Shown here piece by piece: positions 1 to 7,769 of a DNA stretch of 64,000 nucleotides (position 1 is the stretch's first letter; the number at the start of each line of letters is the position of its first letter). Source of the DNA: Bacteroidales bacterium. GTDB lineage: Bacteria; Bacteroidota; Bacteroidia; Bacteroidales; VadinHA17. The notes below the pieces were generated by a model, which was given only the letters and a program-made list of their open reading frames with translations, was not told the DNA's origin and searched no databases. Where the stretch lies: NCBI GenBank assembly GCA_003157015.1, contig PMIJ01000025.1, positions 1 through 64,000 on the forward strand, written 5' to 3'. Both the position numbers and the translations under genes were made by a program.

Positions 1-150
1 ATGCAGTTCTTGTTCATCAGGCCGAAAATTTGCCGCCGGCTTCCTTCAGATTCCTCCTCACGAAGGACACCCTTGCCTTTAGCTAACACTTCCTACTGCC
101 AAGTGTGTTCGGGTCTTGCACCCTATAGTCATCGCCCATGCCGGGCGCAC
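1..150 (-). mobile_element. Group II intron, 5' portion (cut by window edge)
   Basis: Read on the minus strand this starts at base 150 with GTGCGCCCGG, matching the GUGYG 5' end of group II introns. It continues with the typical domain I text (GGGTGCAAG, GGCAAGGGTGTCC, CTGAAGGAAGCCGGCGGCAA). The rest of the intron, including any reverse transcriptase/maturase ORF, would lie left of the window. The segment is more GC-rich than the transposon gene beside it. The class is inferred, not proven: insertion just after a terminator hairpin is the habit of class IIC introns. Confidence 0.75.
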
Positions 151-177
151 TAAAAGCCCCCTGCTTCAACAGGGGGC
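151..177 (-). terminator. Intrinsic terminator hairpin used as intron insertion site
   Basis: A perfect 8-bp stem (GCCCCCTG at 156-163 with CAGGGGGC at 170-177) and 6-base loop is followed on the minus strand by TTTTA. The group II intron begins on the next base. The U-tract is therefore interrupted by the intron. It lies at the upstream end of the IS1380-type gene and may belong to that insertion sequence. Confidence 0.7.
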
Positions 178-188
178 AAACCAAACAA

Positions 189-1454
189 ATGTTCAACTCG
201 CTAAAATCAAACAAAATGAATGGAATTACAAATTTACAAATTTCTGACCGAAAAATTAACCCGTATGGGGGAATAAATTTCATTATTTCGGCAATGAGAG
301 AAAAGAAAATCAATGAACTTATTGACAATCACCTCGGGAAAAGACCAAAACAAGCTCAGTATTCTTATTCTGACATCCTATTGGGATGGATATATTCTAA
401 CCTCTGTGGAGCGGAACGTATAGAAGATATCCATCAATGCAGAGATCTATTTAATATACCAGATCTCAAAATGCCCTCTTCTGACCGTGTCAGCCAGATT
501 TTCCGGGCATTGGCATCAGAAACTGAAATATTTAAATCTGTCGGAGGAACAAAACATAAATTTAATATTCATACTGGTCTGAATAATCTTATGCTGGATC
601 TGATTTTAAAACTTAATGTTATAAATAAAAATGCAACAAATACCATGGATTATGATAACACTGTTATAAATTGTGAAAAATATGACTCTGAGGTATCCTA
701 CCTTCAAACCAAAGGTTATCAACCAGGTGTCTGTTTTATAAATAAAATACCAGTGTACATCGAAAATAGAAATGGGAATAGTCCGGCTCAGTATAAAATA
801 AGAGATACGGTAGAAAGAGGATTGACTATGTTAAAAGACAAAGGAATTTCTGTTAGCAGATTCAGAAGTGATTCAGCTGCCTGCACAAAAGATATGTTTA
901 TGTACCTGGATATTAATCCAAACATTGAATACTTCATTAAATTTCATAAGCATAGAAATTCTTTTACAAAGGTGACCGTTATTTACGATTGGGAAGAATT
1001 ACCCAGATATGGGGTCAAAATTGCTTGTCTCAGATATACTTTATATGGGAAAAAGAGACGGTTTATATTAATAAGGAAAACTAATGATATAGACCCTAAT
1101 AATTATGCTGCAATCTTAACAAATAATGAGTCTTTATCAAATAAAGAAGTGTATTATTTTTACACAAAAAGAGGCGCAATGGAAAGAAACTTCGATGATT
1201 TGAAGAATAATTTTAATTGGAGCAGGCTCCCGTTCAGTTTTCTTAATGAAAATACTGTATTCCTAATCATAAGCGCTCTTGCATATATAATCTATCAGTA
1301 TGTTCTCAGAGTCTTTAGTAAAAAAGTAGATTTTGTCAAGAAGAATTTTTGGTTAAAAAATTTCATTTTCAATTTTATTACTATAGGTTCAGAATGGGAT
1401 GAAGGACAGACGTTGAGACTCTATACACAGAAGCCATATTACCTATTACTTTGA
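189..1454 (+). CDS. IS1380-family transposase
   Basis: DDE transposase of the IS1380 type (DDE_Tnp_1 group), about 420 residues, the normal family length. Catalytic residues are recognisable: the first Asp in MDYDNT, the second in FRSDSA, and the Glu in YTKRGAMERNFDDLK. ATG 189 was chosen because the open frame further upstream reads into the terminator hairpin and the intron end; ATG 216 is an equally good start. The gene appears intact. I could not define terminal inverted repeats with confidence, although the short GC hairpin at 156-177 and a weaker one near 1582-1601 lie about where the ends should be. It likely moves by cut-and-paste and is the left-most mobile piece next to the toxin-antitoxin genes. 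Confidence 0.85.
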   Translation: MFNSLKSNKMNGITNLQISDRKINPYGGINFIISAMREKKINELIDNHLGKRPKQAQYSYSDILLGWIYSNLCGAERIEDIHQCRDLFNIPDLKMPSSDRVSQIFRALASETEIFKSVGGTKHKFNIHTGLNNLMLDLILKLNVINKNATNTMDYDNTVINCEKYDSEVSYLQTKGYQPGVCFINKIPVYIENRNGNSPAQYKIRDTVERGLTMLKDKGISVSRFRSDSAACTKDMFMYLDINPNIEYFIKFHKHRNSFTKVTVIYDWEELPRYGVKIACLRYTLYGKKRRFILIRKTNDIDPNNYAAILTNNESLSNKEVYYFYTKRGAMERNFDDLKNNFNWSRLPFSFLNENTVFLIISALAYIIYQYVLRVFSKKVDFVKKNFWLKNFIFNFITIGSEWDEGQTLRLYTQKPYYLLL

Positions 1455-1905
1455 ATTTAAGAATGGATGATTGATTAATGATTTCGTGACTTTTATTTTA
1501 ATGAACCCATTGTAATATCACTGTGATGGAATAGTATCATTAATGTTTTGCGATTTTGCGGAAAAATATTTAAGTGACTAGAGCCCTAATTATAAGGGTT
1601 TAAAAATAACTTTACAGACTATGATGTTATAATCATCAAGATATGGAATCAAAAGTAATGGGGAAAAGAGTTATGCCATTTAAAAATGATGATTATTCCA
1701 ATAGTTTAAATAATAAAAATATTAACAAATAAATTACAAAAAAAAATAATTATATTTTCTTAAATAATTGAATATCTATTATTTAAGAAAAGTTTTCAAC
1801 AATTTAAAAATAAAAGAAAAATTATATTAATAAAAAATTATCTATTTTATTGGTATGCTATTTAAATGATTATTAGTATCTTTAATCAATGGTTAATAAT
1901 TTATT
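1455..1905. other. AT-rich intergenic spacer
   Basis: About 450 bases of very AT-rich sequence between the transposase and the next operon. Apart from a small hairpin around 1582-1601 that may mark the right side of the insertion sequence, I see no gene or structured element. Confidence 0.5.
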
Positions 1906-1937
1906 ATTGGAAATTAAATAAATTATAATTAACTTCG
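1906..1937 (+). promoter_or_regulatory. Bacteroidota-type promoter
   Basis: ATTG at 1906-1909, then exactly 20 bases, then TAACTTCG at 1930-1937, one mismatch from the TAnnTTTG -7 element. Transcription would start near 1944, only about 10 bases before the ATG at 1953, leaving a very short leader. Confidence 0.5.
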
Positions 1938-1952
1938 CACCCATTTAATTTT

Positions 1953-2171
1953 ATGAAAAATTTTATTGAATTAATCAAAGAAAGTCTCCAAATTAAATTA
2001 GGGATTAAAGATACAGATTCTTTAGAATATAAAGAATTACCTTATGGAGATAAATCTCGATTTAATCTAACTAAGATGATCGGTAATAAGAATCTTGTTG
2101 CCGGAAGATTTAAAACAGAACACGAAGTTGATGAATTGGTAGATGAATTTCTTAGTTTAGTGTTACCATAA
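1953..2171 (+). CDS. Hypothetical small protein (72 aa)
   Basis: Not recognised. It encodes a small, charged, mostly helical protein with no signal peptide, membrane segment or metal-binding cysteines. The ATG is about 10 bases downstream of the predicted transcription start. The next gene begins 6 bases after its stop, so the two are probably co-transcribed and could act together. The position between an insertion sequence and a toxin-antitoxin pair suggests an accessory gene. It could be a small partner of the membrane-anchored protein downstream; nothing in the sequence shows what it binds. Confidence 0.55.
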   Translation: MKNFIELIKESLQIKLGIKDTDSLEYKELPYGDKSRFNLTKMIGNKNLVAGRFKTEHEVDELVDEFLSLVLP

Positions 2172-2177
2172 AAGATA

Positions 2178-2885
2178 ATGAGTACTACGTCTGAAGATTA
2201 CTTGAAAAAAGTAACGGAATTGTTTTCTCTATATGAGAAAGTAAAACTATGTATTATTTATGCCGAAAATTTTGATCCTAAGGATGAATTATACGTAGCG
2301 CCAGTTAATCAACTTAGGAGTTCTCTTGATCATTTTTTAAAAGCAGCAGTTCACCCAGATGACATGACTTATGAACTAAATGAGGCAAGGGAACATATGG
2401 ATAGGGCTGGATATGATGCATTTGAAATATTAGCTTCAAATTTAGGGAAGACTATAATAGAGAAGCTAAATGTTTATCCTACAGACGTTATTACAACTAA
2501 TTTCCCCGATTACTATCAAGTTATAAAACCAAAGTTGATTGAAATAAGGGCTAACTTAGCTGATATAAGAAAGAGAAAGAAAAATAGCACAACCGGTAGT
2601 GATGAATCGTTTAGTTCTTATTTTGATCAGGTTTTGCTTTTACTGGAGTTTAATAAGAATGTTGATTTTAATATACCTTCTCTTGAGGAATATCATCAGA
2701 AAAAACTAAAAGAAGAAGCTATTAAAAAAGAAGAAGGAAGAAGAATTAGAAAAAAAGAACGAATATTCAATTTCTTTATTGTAGGTATAGCTTCTGCTGT
2801 AATTAGTGCTATCATAGTTTATTTTGCAACAACTTATTTTGCTGATAAAAAAGAACAAATTAAAACTGAAATTAAAGGTAAGTAA
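2178..2885 (+). CDS. Hypothetical tail-anchored membrane protein (235 aa)
   Basis: Not recognised. Residues 1 to about 170 form a soluble, mainly helical domain. Next comes a highly charged Lys/Glu/Arg stretch (about 175-198, likely coiled coil), then one hydrophobic segment (about 200-218, IFNFFIVGIASAVISAII), and a short basic tail. The soluble domain therefore faces the cytoplasm with a C-terminal anchor. It follows the 72-aa gene by 6 bases and precedes the Panacea antitoxin by about 75 bases. Membrane anchoring beside a toxin-antitoxin locus fits a defence accessory role, but that is inference from position only. Confidence 0.6.
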   Translation: MSTTSEDYLKKVTELFSLYEKVKLCIIYAENFDPKDELYVAPVNQLRSSLDHFLKAAVHPDDMTYELNEAREHMDRAGYDAFEILASNLGKTIIEKLNVYPTDVITTNFPDYYQVIKPKLIEIRANLADIRKRKKNSTTGSDESFSSYFDQVLLLLEFNKNVDFNIPSLEEYHQKKLKEEAIKKEEGRRIRKKERIFNFFIVGIASAVISAIIVYFATTYFADKKEQIKTEIKGK

Positions 2886-2960
2886 TAATCATTTGTTCTT
2901 CATATAGTATATTTTTCAATTTCCTATGATTCTTTATCTTTAAGGTGTGATTTAATATTG

Positions 2961-3632
2961 ATGGCATTTAATACATTAATATTTAACCTAATAGCAATGA
3001 AAATACCCTGGCATAGAATTAATAACATTGACCCAAGTATTAAAGATAAAGTTGGGAATATCCTCATATATTTATCAACAAGAATAACACCTCTATTTTT
3101 AACTAAAGCTTTAAAATTGCTTTATTTTATCGATGAAGAATCGGTTAAAGAATCTGGGGCTCCAATTACCGGGCTTAAACATGAAGCTTGGAGAAATGGT
3201 CCCGTATCGAGAGAAGTTTTTATAGAACTACACGAAATTGCTAATAATAATGGTGATTCGAAATCACTTAGTGATTGCGTTGAAGTAAGAACAGTAACAG
3301 ATGGACATGAAGATGCAAGTTCATTTAAGATTATTCCCAAAAAGGAATTTGATAATTCTGAATTTTCAAGATATGAACTTGAAATAATAGACAAGGTCAT
3401 TGAAATTTATGGCAATAAATCTGCATCTCGGCTTATTGATCTGGTGCATGAGGATGGGACTCCTTATAGTACTGTTGTCGAAAAGAATAACTTAAAAGAG
3501 CGTTTTAAAAATACCGCAGAGTCAGATTTTCCTGTTGATCTTTATCCTCTTGTGGCTAATGACGATTCCAAGAGAATTTTATATTTGTCTGCCCAGGAAT
3601 CATTTTGGTTCAATAAAATAGTCTGCAAATAA
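2961..3632 (+). CDS. Panacea-domain (DUF4065/SocA-like) antitoxin
   Basis: The middle carries the Panacea signature: LTKALKLLYFIDEE, then GLKHEAWRNGPVSREVF, as in DUF4065/SocA/GepA-type antitoxins of hyperpromiscuous PanAT systems. These proteins neutralise a toxin encoded beside them. The open frame begins with TTG at 2958; ATG 2961 is the simpler start and ATG 2997 is possible. The stop overlaps the next start by one base (TAATG), so translation is coupled and both proteins should be made in linked amounts. The N-terminal 40 residues and C-terminal 70 residues are less conserved and could carry toxin specificity. Confidence 0.75.
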   Translation: MAFNTLIFNLIAMKIPWHRINNIDPSIKDKVGNILIYLSTRITPLFLTKALKLLYFIDEESVKESGAPITGLKHEAWRNGPVSREVFIELHEIANNNGDSKSLSDCVEVRTVTDGHEDASSFKIIPKKEFDNSEFSRYELEIIDKVIEIYGNKSASRLIDLVHEDGTPYSTVVEKNNLKERFKNTAESDFPVDLYPLVANDDSKRILYLSAQESFWFNKIVCK

Positions 3633-4117
3633 TGGAAGTCCCCGCTAAGGCTTATTTCCAAGAAGGATGCCTTTACTATATAAATGATTTCGAATTTGAT
3701 AATGGAGGGGGAAAAGAAAAACGAAACAAATTTGTATTGGTGCTGGCAAAAGATGATAATATCGTCGTGTTTTGTTTGACAACTACAACTGATGTTAGTA
3801 GTCTTCCTGTCGAGTATAAACTACATGGGTGTAGATTTCATAAAGTTAACAAGCGTTTCCAATTCTATTATTTTCCTCCGACAATAGTGATAGGATCAGA
3901 AAAATTTAAATTTGATTCAGAGACGATAATCTCATTTCAAACTAATATTCGCAAGAAAGCTTTTAATGATTTAGATAGGTATGTTGGTAAAGATGGATGT
4001 AAATTTAAGACGAAATTGAGCAAAGATGAATTAAAGCCTATTTTGGGTTGTATTCTTTCAAGCTATCATTGTCCGATTGGTTGTGAAAGCTTGCTTAATC
4101 AGAGATTTATTAATTAA
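3632..4117 (+). CDS. Putative toxin partner of the Panacea antitoxin
   Basis: A 161-aa protein that starts one base before the antitoxin's stop ends. Its N-terminal half has a beta-rich pattern (FQEGCLYYI, KRNKFVLVLAKDDNIVVFCLTTT) that recalls MazF/PemK-like small barrels, where a loaded Lys/Arg-Asn-Lys start and a central LTT strand are common. The C-terminal half is helical and holds several cysteines (near CKFKTK, CILSSYHC, CPIGCES). Family membership is inferred from position and pattern; no catalytic residue is certain. It would be an RNA-targeting toxin if the PemK-like reading is right, otherwise an undescribed PanAT toxin. Confidence 0.55.
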   Translation: MEVPAKAYFQEGCLYYINDFEFDNGGGKEKRNKFVLVLAKDDNIVVFCLTTTTDVSSLPVEYKLHGCRFHKVNKRFQFYYFPPTIVIGSEKFKFDSETIISFQTNIRKKAFNDLDRYVGKDGCKFKTKLSKDELKPILGCILSSYHCPIGCESLLNQRFIN

Positions 4118-4241
4118 GGGAATTACATAGAATTAAGCGTCTATATTTTTTTATATGCCACAGATTAGATGTTAAATAATTGTTAAACTTTGAAATTAAT
4201 AGTAGACTTGCGGAATTTAGGTGATATCTTTGTTAAGGATT

Positions 4242-4256
4242 TGGCACGATATTTGT
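4242..4256 (+). promoter_or_regulatory. Sigma-54-like promoter
   Basis: TGGCAC at 4242-4247, 5 bases, then TTGT at 4253-4256, compared with the sigma-54 consensus TGGCAC-N5-TTGC. Only the last -12 base differs. Spacing is exact. It points toward a short non-coding stretch that ends in a strong terminator about 80 bases later. Confidence 0.45.
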
Positions 4257-4266
4257 TTTAAAAGAT

Positions 4267-4346
4267 ATAGAGGTTTTTTTCATAGGTTAGGTTAGTTTTA
4301 GGGTTATCAAAACTGTGGGTCGCTATCATGGCGGCCCACTTCTTTT
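4267..4346 (+). ncRNA. Candidate small RNA (about 80 nt)
   Basis: Between a sigma-54-like promoter and a strong intrinsic terminator, with no ORF inside. The predicted RNA would be about 80 nt: an AU/UA-rich single-stranded 5' half (including GGTTAGGTTAG) and the terminator hairpin as its 3' end. It could instead be just the tail of a toxin-antitoxin transcript. Prediction only. Confidence 0.3.
4315..4346. terminator. Bidirectional intrinsic terminator
   Basis: A 9-bp stem (GTGGGTCGC with GCGGCCCAC, one U-G pair), 7-base loop, then TTCTTTTTT on the plus strand. It lies between convergent genes: the toxin (plus) and the PH-like membrane protein (minus), whose stop is at 4347. Confidence 0.75.
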
Positions 4347-4847
4347 TTATACCTTCCCTGTAAGAGTAACAACTTTTATTACTTTGAGACCTTTTTCTTT
4401 TGCAGCATAGAATATTTGCTTTCTGATCAGGCTGGATTTTTTTCTCTGTACCCAGGTGAGATTTATGACAAAAGATGAACCATCAATAAAAACCAGTTTA
4501 ATTTTTTTCTGTTTACGCGGCATTATAAGCTCCTTTACATCAATCCAATTGAATGAATGTGTGGAAGGCCTTATAATTCCAAACTTATATTCTATCTTCT
4601 CATTATTAATCAAAAAGAACAGGTCAGTTCCCTTAAATGTAGCGAAGCTGGCTATTAATGAGACCACAAGGCTTATGCCCAATGGAGCCACTGATAGTAC
4701 CGGAGATATACTTTTATGTCCCAAAATAAGACTTACAAATAAAACATACATACCGGCAAGAAAAAATAATGAGGCAAAACCCCATAGAAGAATTTTTCTT
4801 CCTCCTGAAAATTCCTCTTCTGAAAGATTGTAATACATATTTTCCAT
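4347..4847 (-). CDS. PH-domain-like (bPH2) membrane protein
   Basis: A 166-aa protein with two transmembrane helices (residues about 20-42 and 50-70), then a beta-rich cytoplasmic part. The pattern (FFLINNEKIEYKFGII ... FNWIDVKELIM ... KLVFIDGSSFVINL) resembles bacterial PH-like membrane domains that often measure membrane or cofactor state. It starts 3 bases after the stop of the IPExxxVDY gene and so is probably the last gene of the acpP-fabF-rnc operon. No exact role is known; a housekeeping membrane role is inferred from the operon. Confidence 0.55.
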   Translation of the reverse strand: MENMYYNLSEEEFSGGRKILLWGFASLFFLAGMYVLFVSLILGHKSISPVLSVAPLGISLVVSLIASFATFKGTDLFFLINNEKIEYKFGIIRPSTHSFNWIDVKELIMPRKQKKIKLVFIDGSSFVINLTWVQRKKSSLIRKQIFYAAKEKGLKVIKVVTLTGKV

Positions 4848-4850
4848 AAT

Positions 4851-5291
4851 CTATTGATTTAGGTAATGTAAATTCTTCTCTTTTATTGTATTAAGATCGA
4901 TATTGAAAATTGCTGTGATGGTTTTGATTTCCCTTAGGCTTAAAGTCAGCTTGTTCAGGTCAGTGTTCCTTTCAGAATTCTGAATTAGTAGAAGGTAATC
5001 GACGTTCTTGAGCTTATTAAGAAGAAAATTTTTGCCGGTTCGGTTTGAAATAAGGGAAAACGTAAGATCTGATGGGGCAACACAATTTGAAAATCTGCTG
5101 AAAGTTTGTTCTGAGTTATTATCTCCGGGTAGCACCAGCGGAGCAATGTTCCTGAGAGAAATTCCGAATTTTTTATTTAGCGATAGTGAAAGTTTGTAAT
5201 CAGGTTCTGCCGAAACGAGTCCAAGCAGGAGATAGTCATTATCCTGTTCAGTATTGAGTTTTAGCTTCGTGACTTTTTGAGAACTCTTCAT
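4851..5291 (-). CDS. IPExxxVDY family protein
   Basis: A 146-aa small protein of the Bacteroidota-specific IPExxxVDY family. The family is recognised by the N-terminal start (KVTKLKLN), a DYLLLGLVS segment, the hydrophobic KNVDYLLLI strand and its usual place just downstream of rnc. It has no signal peptide and is predicted cytoplasmic. Function is unknown in the family. The variant motif here keeps VDY but not the classical IPE. The rnc gene ends about 50 bases upstream; pyruvate kinase, often the next gene in relatives, is absent and a PH-like protein takes its place. Confidence 0.7.
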   Translation of the reverse strand: MKSSQKVTKLKLNTEQDNDYLLLGLVSAEPDYKLSLSLNKKFGISLRNIAPLVLPGDNNSEQTFSRFSNCVAPSDLTFSLISNRTGKNFLLNKLKNVDYLLLIQNSERNTDLNKLTLSLREIKTITAIFNIDLNTIKEKNLHYLNQ

Positions 5292-5340
5292 TTCTTTTAA
5301 CTGGAAATGATAAAGTTAGAAAAAAGCGAGATACAATTCC

Positions 5341-6081
5341 TTAATTGCAGAAATTATCTTTTAGTTTCTTCCAGGCCTGACAGGCTGACTCCTGTTCTGC
5401 CTCTTTTTTTGACGAGCCATGACCCTCTCCGAATTCTTTCTTATCAATAAAAAGTACCGTTGAAAATACCGATTTTTTCAGATTAAAATCATATTCTTCA
5501 TTGTAAGTAAAAATCAGATTTGATTTATGTTTCTGTACCCATTCAAAAACCAGGCTCTTATAATCTGTATCTGTTTTAACAATAAGGTCCAGGTCGAGGT
5601 ATTTATTAAGTACATTTTTTATGAATACTTTTTTGGTCTTCTTAAAGCCTTTATCCAGAAAAACAGCTCCGATAAGCGCCTCGAAAGCATCACCATACAG
5701 GTTCTTTGTGAGATGGGATGAATTGATTTTGCTTATGAGAATTTTATTGATACCCATCGAAACAGATAGTTCATTAAGGACATCGCGGTTAACGATCCGG
5801 GAACGGATCTTGGTAAGGAAACCTTCATTGGCATCGGGGAATTTTTCGAACAGATAATCGGACAGGATTGCGTCAAGAACTGCATCTCCAAGATACTCAA
5901 GTCTTTCGTTGTTCACCTTTTTACCGCTGGGAAGAGTAAATGTTGCAGAACGGTGAATGAAGGCTATTTCATATAAATCAAGATTTCCCGGGCTGAATCC
6001 CAGCATCTTTTTTAAACGGGAATTAAATTCTCGTTTATCGAGTAAATGAGTACCGTTTATTCTCTTTCGGAACAGCGACAC
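5341..6081 (-). CDS. rnc: Ribonuclease III
   Basis: Cleaves double-stranded RNA and takes part in rRNA and sRNA processing. The RNase III signature is seen as NERLEYLGDAVLD, with the second acidic cluster in YGDAFEALIGAVFLD. A C-terminal double-stranded-RNA-binding domain follows (YKSLVFEWVQKH to SSKKEAEQESACQAW). At 246 aa it is normal length. The start is GTG: its G is the last base of the fabF stop codon (TAGTG), which implies translational coupling. An N-terminal basic extension of about 20 residues is common in Bacteroidota. Confidence 0.95.
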   Translation of the reverse strand: MSLFRKRINGTHLLDKREFNSRLKKMLGFSPGNLDLYEIAFIHRSATFTLPSGKKVNNERLEYLGDAVLDAILSDYLFEKFPDANEGFLTKIRSRIVNRDVLNELSVSMGINKILISKINSSHLTKNLYGDAFEALIGAVFLDKGFKKTKKVFIKNVLNKYLDLDLIVKTDTDYKSLVFEWVQKHKSNLIFTYNEEYDFNLKKSVFSTVLFIDKKEFGEGHGSSKKEAEQESACQAWKKLKDNFCN

Positions 6082-7328
6082 TAAACTTCAGCTTTTTTTA
6101 TAACAACGGAAGCATTATGACCACCAAAACCAAATGTATTACTGATGGCTATATTAACTTTCCTGTGTTGAGCTTTGTTAAGTGTTAAATTAAGATTCTG
6201 ATCAATATCAGGATCTGGAACCTTGTAATTTATTGTAGGGGGAATGATATCATGAACAACAGACATGATAGCTGCTATAGCTTCAATAGCTCCCGCGGCA
6301 CCGAGAAGGTGACCGGTCATGGATTTTGTTGAACTGATATTAAGTTTGTAGGCATGTTCTCCGAAAACACTTACAATAGCTTTTGTTTCTGAGACATCTC
6401 CGAGCGGAGTTGCGGTCCCGTGTACGTTAATGTAATCAACATTTTTAACCTTCAGGTTGGCATCAGCGACAGCAAGCTTCATTACATTACGGGCGCCAAG
6501 ACCCTCAGGATGGGGGGCAGTCATGTGATAAGCATCTGCCGTCAATCCGGTACCAACAAGTTCAGCATATATTTTTGCACCTCTCGCCTTAGCATGTTCA
6601 TATTCTTCAACAATTAATGCACCAGCCCCTTCTCCCAGGACAAATCCATCACGAGTCTTATCAAATGGTCGTGATGCAGTTTTGAATTCATCATTGTTTG
6701 TGGACAGAGCCTGGAGAGCATTAAAGCCTCCAATTCCAGGTTCATTGATGCTGGCTTCTGATCCACCTGTAACGAATACATCTGCTTTTCCCCATCGTAT
6801 GTAATTGATAGCATCAATTATCGAGTTGGTGGATGAGGCACAAGCTGAAACTGTTGCGAAGTTTGGCCCCATGAAACCGTATTTTATAGAGATTGCTCCT
6901 GCAGCAATATCACCAATCATCTTGGGGATAAAGAAAGGACTGAATCGAGGGGTCCCATCACCGAGGACATATTCTTTAATAGCCATGTAAAATGTTTCTA
7001 TTCCCCCGATCCCTGAAGCCCAAATGACACCAATCCTCTCCTTATTTTCCTTATCAAGATTTAAACCCGAATCGATTAATGCTTCATCGGTTGCAATAAG
7101 TGCATATTGAGAGTACAGATCAAGTTTGTTGGCTTCCTTCCTGTCAAAATACTTTTTAGAGTCGTAGTCTTTTAATTCACAGGCAAACTTTGTTTTGAAC
7201 TTTTCAGTATTAAAACGAGTAATCAATACAGATCCGCTGACACCGTTTTTTAATCCTTCCCAATATTCATGCAAATTATTACCTAAAGGAGTTAAGGCTC
7301 CTAGTCCTGTTACTACAACTCTTCTCAT
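6081..7328 (-). CDS. fabF: Beta-ketoacyl-ACP synthase II
   Basis: Condenses malonyl-ACP with growing acyl-ACP in fatty acid synthesis. The catalytic Cys lies in VSACASSTNS, and the two active-site histidines in VHGTATPLGD and SMTGHLLGAAGA. The N-terminal VVTGLGALTPLG and C-terminal NTFGFGGHNA motifs are intact. At 415 aa it has full family length. It lies 23 bases after acpP and overlaps rnc by one base, the standard Bacteroidota acpP-fabF-rnc order. Membrane lipid supply and RNA processing are therefore co-expressed. Confidence 0.97.
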   Translation of the reverse strand: MRRVVVTGLGALTPLGNNLHEYWEGLKNGVSGSVLITRFNTEKFKTKFACELKDYDSKKYFDRKEANKLDLYSQYALIATDEALIDSGLNLDKENKERIGVIWASGIGGIETFYMAIKEYVLGDGTPRFSPFFIPKMIGDIAAGAISIKYGFMGPNFATVSACASSTNSIIDAINYIRWGKADVFVTGGSEASINEPGIGGFNALQALSTNNDEFKTASRPFDKTRDGFVLGEGAGALIVEEYEHAKARGAKIYAELVGTGLTADAYHMTAPHPEGLGARNVMKLAVADANLKVKNVDYINVHGTATPLGDVSETKAIVSVFGEHAYKLNISSTKSMTGHLLGAAGAIEAIAAIMSVVHDIIPPTINYKVPDPDIDQNLNLTLNKAQHRKVNIAISNTFGFGGHNASVVIKKAEV

Positions 7329-7351
7329 AAATGGCTTTTTAAAGATGCAAA

Positions 7352-7588
7352 TTATTTTGCATTCTCCTCAATGTACTTGATCGCATCACCAACTGTGCCG
7401 ATGGTTTCTGCCTGATCGTCGGGAATTCCGATATTGAATTCTTTCTCGAACTCCATGATTAACTCAACTGTATCAAGAGAGTCCGCACCTAAATCATTGG
7501 TGAAACTGGCTTCCGGAGTTACTTCTGATTCGTCAACTCCAAGTTTATCTACTATAATTTCCTTTACTCTTGCGGCAATGTCCGACAT
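7352..7588 (-). CDS. acpP: Acyl carrier protein
   Basis: A 78-aa acidic helical protein that carries acyl chains on 4'-phosphopantetheine. The attachment Ser is in [15 protein letters not shown]. Length and acidic composition are typical. It is the first gene of the fabF-rnc operon, with a candidate promoter 40-70 bases upstream, and is divergent from purN. Confidence 0.97.
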   Translation of the reverse strand: MSDIAARVKEIIVDKLGVDESEVTPEASFTNDLGADSLDTVELIMEFEKEFNIGIPDDQAETIGTVGDAIKYIEENAK

Positions 7589-7625
7589 AATAATAAATTT
7601 TAATTAATATTAATTTTTGAACATG

Positions 7626-7657
7626 CAAAGAAATATATTTGTACCATATTTTTCAAG
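7626..7657 (-). promoter_or_regulatory. Candidate acpP operon promoter
   Basis: Read on the minus strand: CTTG (7657-7654), 20 bases, then TTTCTTTG (7633-7626), one mismatch from TAnnTTTG. Spacing matches the Bacteroidota housekeeping promoter. Transcription would start near 7619, about 30 bases before the acpP start. Confidence 0.4.
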
Positions 7658-7769
7658 AGTTTTGATGTTTTTTTATTTATGCTACAGTTTAATGTGTTGA
7701 TAATTAGAAAAATAATCTTACTTTAAGGTATTATTTAAAAATGTTGACAATTATGCTAATTATCAAAAT

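Noticed and set aside
138-188. Transposase frame extended upstream to 138
   Set aside because: The extra codons read through the terminator hairpin and the end of the group II intron, so they are not part of the protein.
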